Below, piece by piece: positions 58,257 through 64,000 of a stretch of DNA of 64,000 nucleotides. Within the stretch, counting starts at the first letter, position 1. The number at the start of each line of letters is the position of its first letter. A program made the position numbers and the translations under genes. Below the pieces are notes generated by a model. It saw nothing but the letters and a program-made list of their open reading frames with translations. It was not told the DNA's origin and did not search any database. Origin of the DNA: Crambe crambe (taxonomy: Eukaryota; Porifera; Demospongiae; Poecilosclerida; Crambeidae); assembly GCA_963924555.1 (NCBI GenBank), contig OZ004597.1, positions 5,963,904 through 6,027,903 on the forward strand, written 5' to 3'.

Positions 58257-58564
58257 CAGGGTTTCATCTAGGAATTACACCTTGGGGGGGGGGGAAGCTC
58301 ACTGATCGAGTAGCTATAGGCCACGGTGAGGGGGATGTGCCCCCTTCCACGCGGAGTGCAAAAGAAAATTTGGAGGACTCATTGTTGGCTAATTCTCCTA
58401 CCATTTTCACAAATACCAATACTTTATTAGGGAGGGAGATTACATTTCTTTCAATAAGTATAGCTATATTATAGCTAAACCTGTATAAGAACAAAAAATA
58501 ATAATTTTTTTTTTTTGGGGGGGGGGGGAGGAGCTTCCCCCCCCCCCCCGTAGATGAAACCCTG
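58257..58564. mobile_element. CAGGG-ended miniature element nested in the long-repeat element
   Basis: The left arm CAGGGTTTCATCTAGG...GGGGAAGCTC (58257-58300) and right arm GAGCTTCCCC...GTAGATGAAACCCTG (58531-58564) are inverted. TACTT flanks both sides. Non-coding. Confidence 0.78.
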
Positions 58565-59723
58565 TACTTGGAAAGGCGAATTGGATTTCCTGCTGAAGAT
58601 AACTGGTCCCTGATCCACAAAAATTCTATGGGGGCTGGGTGGCTGAAGCCCCCCTCCCCTCAAATAAAATTAAAAAATAAAAAAACAACAACTAGTGAAT
58701 CCCCAACATTGTGCAGGAAGTATTGTACATAAGGGAGATGCTCCCACACATATAGTGGTGGGCTCCCGGTACCCACCATCAACAGCTCAGCCCTTCCACC
58801 TCTCCTACTCTATACACTGTGACTTATGTATGGAGAAAATACCAGGAGATAGGAAGCTACCCTCATTTGTTTTACTGAGGATGACTGATCTTCATATTTG
58901 TGGTAACTTTGCAACATTTTATGAGCATGCTCAGTATTGTGTTTGGTCCAGCTAGCGCAATGCGCTATAGCTCTTAGCTCTAACTTAAATCACTTCCAGT
59001 CACTGGCTGATTTTTGTCACTTAGTTACTGTCAGCTGAATAATAAGAAGTTATTGCTAATTAACATTGTGATACTATTGGAGAACATCACAATATTCTCC
59101 TTGCTTAAATTCTTTGGTGCACTGGGTAAAGGGTTTGACAGTTCTAGAAAGGTATAATGGAATTCTAGAGTTAATAAGTGAACCTTCTAACTGAAAACTA
59201 TAAGGTCACTGCTTGGAATATGACATAGCTAGAGAAAAGTGGGAAGAATGAGTGGTTTCGAGTTTTGGGTTAACATGACGAGGTCACTGAAATGAAATGC
59301 TGTGTATAGTCTCTCTGAAGATAGAAACTGTTTTTAGTTATTGAATCTGGAGATTGTACAAAAATCCTTTGCAAATTTTATACTTTCAATCACCATGGCT
59401 ATGTTCCATGACTTTCGACAGTTTTGAGTGTACTTAAATAATTGCCCAATTATCATGGCACTGTATTAAGTCAGTCAATTATTCTATTTACCAGGGACCT
59501 ACTCTGACTTAAAAAGCTGCCATTTAATGTAAATACTTTATATGGAATTAAGTCACTGACTTAATTCAGTGCCATGTATACTCGTGGCATGTTTGACTTA
59601 AATCAATACCATGAGTGACTCAAGGCATGGATGACTTAATTCAATGCCATGAGTAACTCAAGGTATGGATGACTTAATTTAATGCCATGAGTGACTCAAG
59701 GCATTTCTATTACTTTTATGTCA

Positions 59724-62265
59724 TTTTATGTAGGACCCTCCACTCCTACAAAAGCTGGAACAGTTTCAGGATGAAGTATAGGAAGGAGGATTTTGAGGCT
59801 ACCCCGATACTATAATAACTTAGCAGTCAGGATCAGTCTTAGATGGCCAAGTTTCAAAGCCATCATCCTCATACACAAACTATATTATTCTACCTAGCAA
59901 AACTACTCATTGCAGATTCCTCTTCATGGCCGGAGGCACTGCTACGGCTGGTACGGCCATAGCTGTACCACCATTGCCTAATTGAAATCGAATCAATAAC
60001 ATTAAATTTTACTGGAGGGCTTCCCCCCCCCCCCCCCCCCCCCCCCCCCAGATGGTAACTATACCATTACCTGGCTCCAGCTCTGCTCTTACACCAGTTC
60101 ATATCTATTTCACTCACTCACTGTTGAAGACCCACTCAGCATTGGCCTATATAGTGCAAGCAATGGCCTAATGCAACAATGTAAAGAACTGGAAGTTTCT
60201 TTCGGCACCAACTAGGATGAATGCCTATGAGTAGAGGAAGCTGTCAACATTATGAAAGGTGCAAGACTGTAGCTAGCTACTAGTTGATACAGACTGGTGC
60301 AGGCCACTCTATCAAGGGCATGTTCTCACCCCTCCCTTACATACATCACTGATGAAATAATTATTGGTTAACGAATAGTGCAAGCAGTGGAACAGTGCTC
60401 TCAAGTATGGTACCAAGGGCACAAAGATCCTAGTCTCGCTAGCCAGACTCTTTTCCCCCTTACTATACTCTGCACACCCACTTAACCCACACTAATTATA
60501 TACGTGCAGGAGGTCTGGCTATAGCGAAACTACAAAAGATCCTATGCAGGCCTGTGTTTGGTGATCGTATTAATTTTACCCACACTGTTGTTCTACTATT
60601 TGTTCACCGATCACATCAACCTCACATGAACACTTTCCTTTGGACTCCATCTTAGTATCCATCGACTCAAAAAAAAAATGTGTCAACATTGTTATTAGCT
60701 ATTAATTTTGATGCCCATCTGTGGTCAATAAAAAAATTTGCCGTTGCCATTGACTACTGTCCCATTTTCTGATACAGGGCTGGCTCCAGGAATTTAGAAG
60801 GAGGGGCCTACACATTTTTGGGAGTGGCAATGGTTCACCACATGCTAAATCTGGGGCGACTAGCTATGGGAGTAAAGTGATATGAATGTTTAGAACAGGG
60901 ACAAAGGAATTAACTGACAGGGATCAGTTTATGCCCAGTCCTAGTCCTATGCCTATGCAGGGTTCATTTAATTTGGAGTACCTTTACCTGATAAGCTACT
61001 TTATAACTCCTCCTCCTCCTCCTCCTCCTCCTTCCCCCCTGGAGTATAACTGTGTAGTTGTTCTAACTGCGTGATGCTGTCAGAATGTCAACCCTCCTGA
61101 ATAAATATTTCGAAATCCATCCCCTTTATTAGCAACAGGAGCTATAGCTAGAGAAATGGCAACCATAATTTATAAAGAACATCCACAAGCTCCTTCAAGA
61201 AGGAAGGGGACTATAAAAAGAACCCCAGCTTAGCAAGAGATAGTATGGTGAATGCCAATGTTCCATATAGTACCTGTTAATTAAGCGGTTCTTTTATCTG
61301 ACTGCAATAGGTAGCTATACTCAAAGAAGGTTCCTAAAATCTTCTGTTCATGCTGATATCATTGAAATTTAGAAGGGAACAAAAGGTGGGGCCAACCCCA
61401 TCAGCCCTTTATCACATGATTATGTTAAATTTTGCAACAAAATTTTATGCCCAACCTGGCCACCCTAAGGGAAACCATCTTCCTATGCCACTGTACTGTT
61501 GTTACCATGGAAAAGAATGTAGCAGACTATACTGTCAAGTCAGTTAGGGAATCTAGCTATTGTCTTATGCATAAGAAGTCAATAGGTCTATATATATGCA
61601 TGGGATATAACTTGATTTGCTGAAAGGAGGAGGATACAATAGAGAGGTTCTAATTTGGACACAAATTAATTAGCTATAGCCATAGCTAAAATGAGGAACA
61701 TCATTAGGCATCATAGCTAATCATGTAGCTACCTTATAATGGGTACTTATTTTAGCTAGTTCAAACTGTAACTAAATACTTTGAATGAATACTTTGAATG
61801 ATCAAGGCATGGGCCTAGTATCATGGAATTAATCTTTACTACAAAAAATCTAAGTTACCTTAAGAAGTCAAAAATAAATAAATTAAGTTAGTAGACTCTG
61901 CAAAGTGAAGAAAATGATGAAAGTCTAATCACATAGTTGCAGCTTCTAGCTCAAAATGACCATGCATGGGTGTGCTAATTGTGGTTATCATAACATGAGT
62001 GAATGACTATTCCTCAAAATTAGGGTGGCCTAGCCACCTCTGTTCCTACGCCATGCAGTGGATATGCAGTACTTGATGGCCATGAATGCTAGCTACCTAT
62101 CAGTTTGCATGCAAGCTGTGTAGCTAGCACAATAATTAGTTATTATAGGATGCCAGGCTATACCAGAAGAGCAAGTTTTGGGTTCTTAGTTTCTCACAGA
62201 GCTATTAGCTAATAGCTAGCTATAACCAAAATCTCAGAAAGAAGGTGCCTTTCTTTTCGATCAAA
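59724..62265. other. Intergenic, with C-run and small elements
   Basis: Contains a C run of about 26 at 60025-60050, a small inverted-repeat element at 60430, a CAGGGCTGGCTCCAGG fragment near 60776, and (TCC)n near 61009-61032. No gene recognised. Confidence 0.5.
60430..60532. mobile_element. 103-bp miniature inverted-repeat element
   Basis: The ends CTAGTCTCGCTAGCCAGACTC and GAGGTCTGGCTATAGCGAAACTA are inverted with small indels. Flanks CAAAGATC (60422-60429) and CAAAAGATC (60533-60541) look like a target duplication with one extra base. Confidence 0.6.
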
Positions 62266-64000
62266 ATGGTTCTATTAGAAGTGATTCCTGGAGGGCTCAT
62301 AAGTGTCCTCGTCCTTCTTGGTGTCCTGGTCATTTGGATTATATTATATTTAAAGTAAGCAGCTAACTAAGTATAGTTATAATTTAGCACGTAGCTACTA
62401 ACAAGGTAGCTATGAGGGAGCAGGGGTGGATCCAGACCCACATGATAGCTATTACATATAATAGTGCTGCAGTTTAATGTATGTTACAATAGCCAATTAT
62501 GTGCTGTTGCACTATAATATATTCTTCCTCTGGGCATTAGCTAGTACATAGCTGATCCCTTTCTTTTTTCTTTTTTTTTAAATTTCATAATAGTAGCTGC
62601 AAGTGCATAGCTACTCGACTAGAAATTATATGTAGCTTCCCGTTTCAAAAGTGCACATAATATATAGCTACTGTATATCTAGCAGCTACATTCTTTACGT
62701 AGAATATCATTTTTAATCTCCTCATTATTTTCAGCCGCCACTATAGCCATATACATGTATCTACCAATAGTGCACAGATTATGACTGTTGTAGCTAGCTG
62801 TGCTCCAATTTATACTTATATTAGGTATTCGTATTTTCCTTTTCAAGTCTTTGCAAAAGCTGGAATTAAATGCCCTCCCCCACACTTCTTCTTGGGAAAC
62901 TACCTACTTATGGCTAAGTTTGTTAGTGAATTAGTTAATTAGCTAAAGAATGATCTAAAATTATGAGATAGTCCCATGCAGGTAGCTATAGATAATCAAT
63001 TTTTAAATCTCAGCTCAGCTTAAGTTCCGGCCCTCATGAAATTCCCCGAAATCAAATATAGATAAATCACTAATTTTTAGGACCAGCTACCTCTCAGAAG
63101 CAATCTAGAATTCATATTGCTGTATAGCTATAATAGCAAGCTAGCTACAGTGTGGGTTAATGAAAAAGTGGCTGAAATGATACTAATTTCTACCACTAAG
63201 ACTGTCACATGCACTGTACGTAACATTGTTAGATAATTAAATTTCAAGCATGATTTTTTGATAATCAGGATGATTTCTATTAATTTGAGAATTTCCCCTT
63301 CCTTTTCAGGACTATATGGGGTTTGTTGAATATCTGCACAAAAAGTATGGACCCAATGTAGGGTAAGTTATACTTTACCCTTCTTACCTTTTTTCATCTT
63401 ATATGTAACTATCACTAGTAAGTAACTATACTTAACTGCATGATACCAGATTTTATGCTGGACTTCGCCCTGTCCTTTCGGTGACGGACATAGAACTTAC
63501 CAAGCGTGTACTAGTGAAGGATTTTGAAAATTTTATAAACAGACCAGTAAGTATCATCATCACTAGCTACTGTAGAGCTGATATTAGTATTGTAACCACA
63601 AAGATAGCCATTATACGTGTATGTTGATGTTTGAAATTTTGAGTTCAGTAAAGCATTATTATTAGAATAGTGAACATGCCTACGCTATTCATACTAAAGG
63701 GCCTGAGGGTCTCTAAATACTCTAGATCCCATCGGTTGAGGTGTCTAACTTATCAGAGAGCGTGATAGTGCTCTCTATGTAGGGATGACCTATGATTTAG
63801 ATTTTAGCATGCTATAAAATTAAGATCTTCCACCAACTAAAATCTAATGGCTATACCTCCTCATCTATAATTACGTATAGCAAGCTCCTGATTTCTTTGG
63901 AAGGAAGCCAGATGAAACTAAAGGCATGGCACTGGATAGAGATGAGATGTGGAGAGTAGGTCGGCTAACTCTCTCTCCTACCTTTTCCTCTTCAAAAATT
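62266..64000 (+). CDS. Cytochrome P450, CYP3-like, 5' part (runs off window)
   Basis: Exons 62266-62354, 62825-62921, 63310-63362, 63450-63546 and 63882 onward join in phase with GT-AG borders. The first exon encodes an N-terminal membrane anchor (LISVLVLLGVLVIWIILYL). Next come KAGIKCPPPHFFLGNYLL (proline hinge), FVEYLHKKYGPNVGFYAGLR, PVLSVTDIELTKRVLVKDFE, FINRP, and the C-helix DEMWRVGRLTLSPTFSSSK with the WxxxR pair that contacts haem propionate. This order matches microsomal CYP3/CYP5-clan enzymes. The I-helix, ExxR and haem-binding cysteine lie beyond the window. Substrate is unknown. It is expected in the endoplasmic reticulum. Confidence 0.9.

Larger units (their letters stand above)
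56965..59723. mobile_element. 2.76-kb element with long inverted repeats
   Basis: About 270 bp at the left (56965-57235) recur inverted at the right (about 59435-59723), with ends TGACATAAAAGTA. Within the arms a unit with ATGCCTTGAGTNACTCATGGC and ATTNAATTAAGTCA is repeated twice on the left and three times on the right. The arms also share GTCAGAGTAGGTCCCTGGT and TTAAGTACAC inner edges. No coding sequence. No target duplication is clear. It resembles a foldback-type non-autonomous element. Confidence 0.8.

Overview
The window is animal nuclear DNA, most likely from a sponge (demosponge). Genes are split by short GT-AG introns. The recognisable proteins are metazoan: UBXN11, LAS1L, OCRL/INPP5B, CCDC57, RABL3, a GABA-B-like class C receptor and a CYP3-like P450. 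The density of genes, AT-rich TAGCTA-type spacers, intronless receptor genes and abundant small inverted-repeat elements fit a demosponge. The phylum is an inference; no marker sequence proves it. All exon models were built by hand from splice signals and reading-frame phase.

Layout. 1-4802: a DNA transposon with 52-bp terminal inverted repeats and one long intact ORF. 5219-6308: an inverted-repeat element. 6449-9433 (+): UBXN11, eight exons. 9560-11359 (-): a decayed non-LTR retrotransposon fragment. 11484-14534 (+): an unrecognised 178-residue gene with an upstream ORF and minisatellites in its long intron. 15711-24085 (+): a tandem array of three nearly identical intronless multi-pass membrane protein genes; the third is broken.

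25352-28642 (-) LAS1L and 28997-40797 (+) OCRL/INPP5B are head to head over a CpG-rich promoter. OCRL carries a tRNA-Gln(TTG)-like gene in an intron and converges on CCDC57 (41108-46943, -), whose start lies 93 bp from that of RABL3 (47037-51715, +). An intergenic stretch follows, then an intronless GABA-B-like receptor (54482-56755, -), a 2.76-kb long-inverted-repeat element with a smaller element nested in it (56965-59723), and the 5' exons of a cytochrome P450 running off the right edge (62266-64000, +).

The genes do not form one pathway. Two pairs share divergent promoters. OCRL, CCDC57 and RABL3 have reported links to membrane traffic or centrosome/cilium biology in animals, but co-regulation here is only an inference. 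The most unusual content is the first transposon. Its only large ORF has no transposase I recognise; it has acidic motifs and a GIGK helix-turn like PIN/FEN-type nucleases, plus a C-terminal tesmin-like CXC domain. A set of small CAGG-ended elements with 5-bp target duplications is also present, two of them nested one inside the other within a RABL3 intron.
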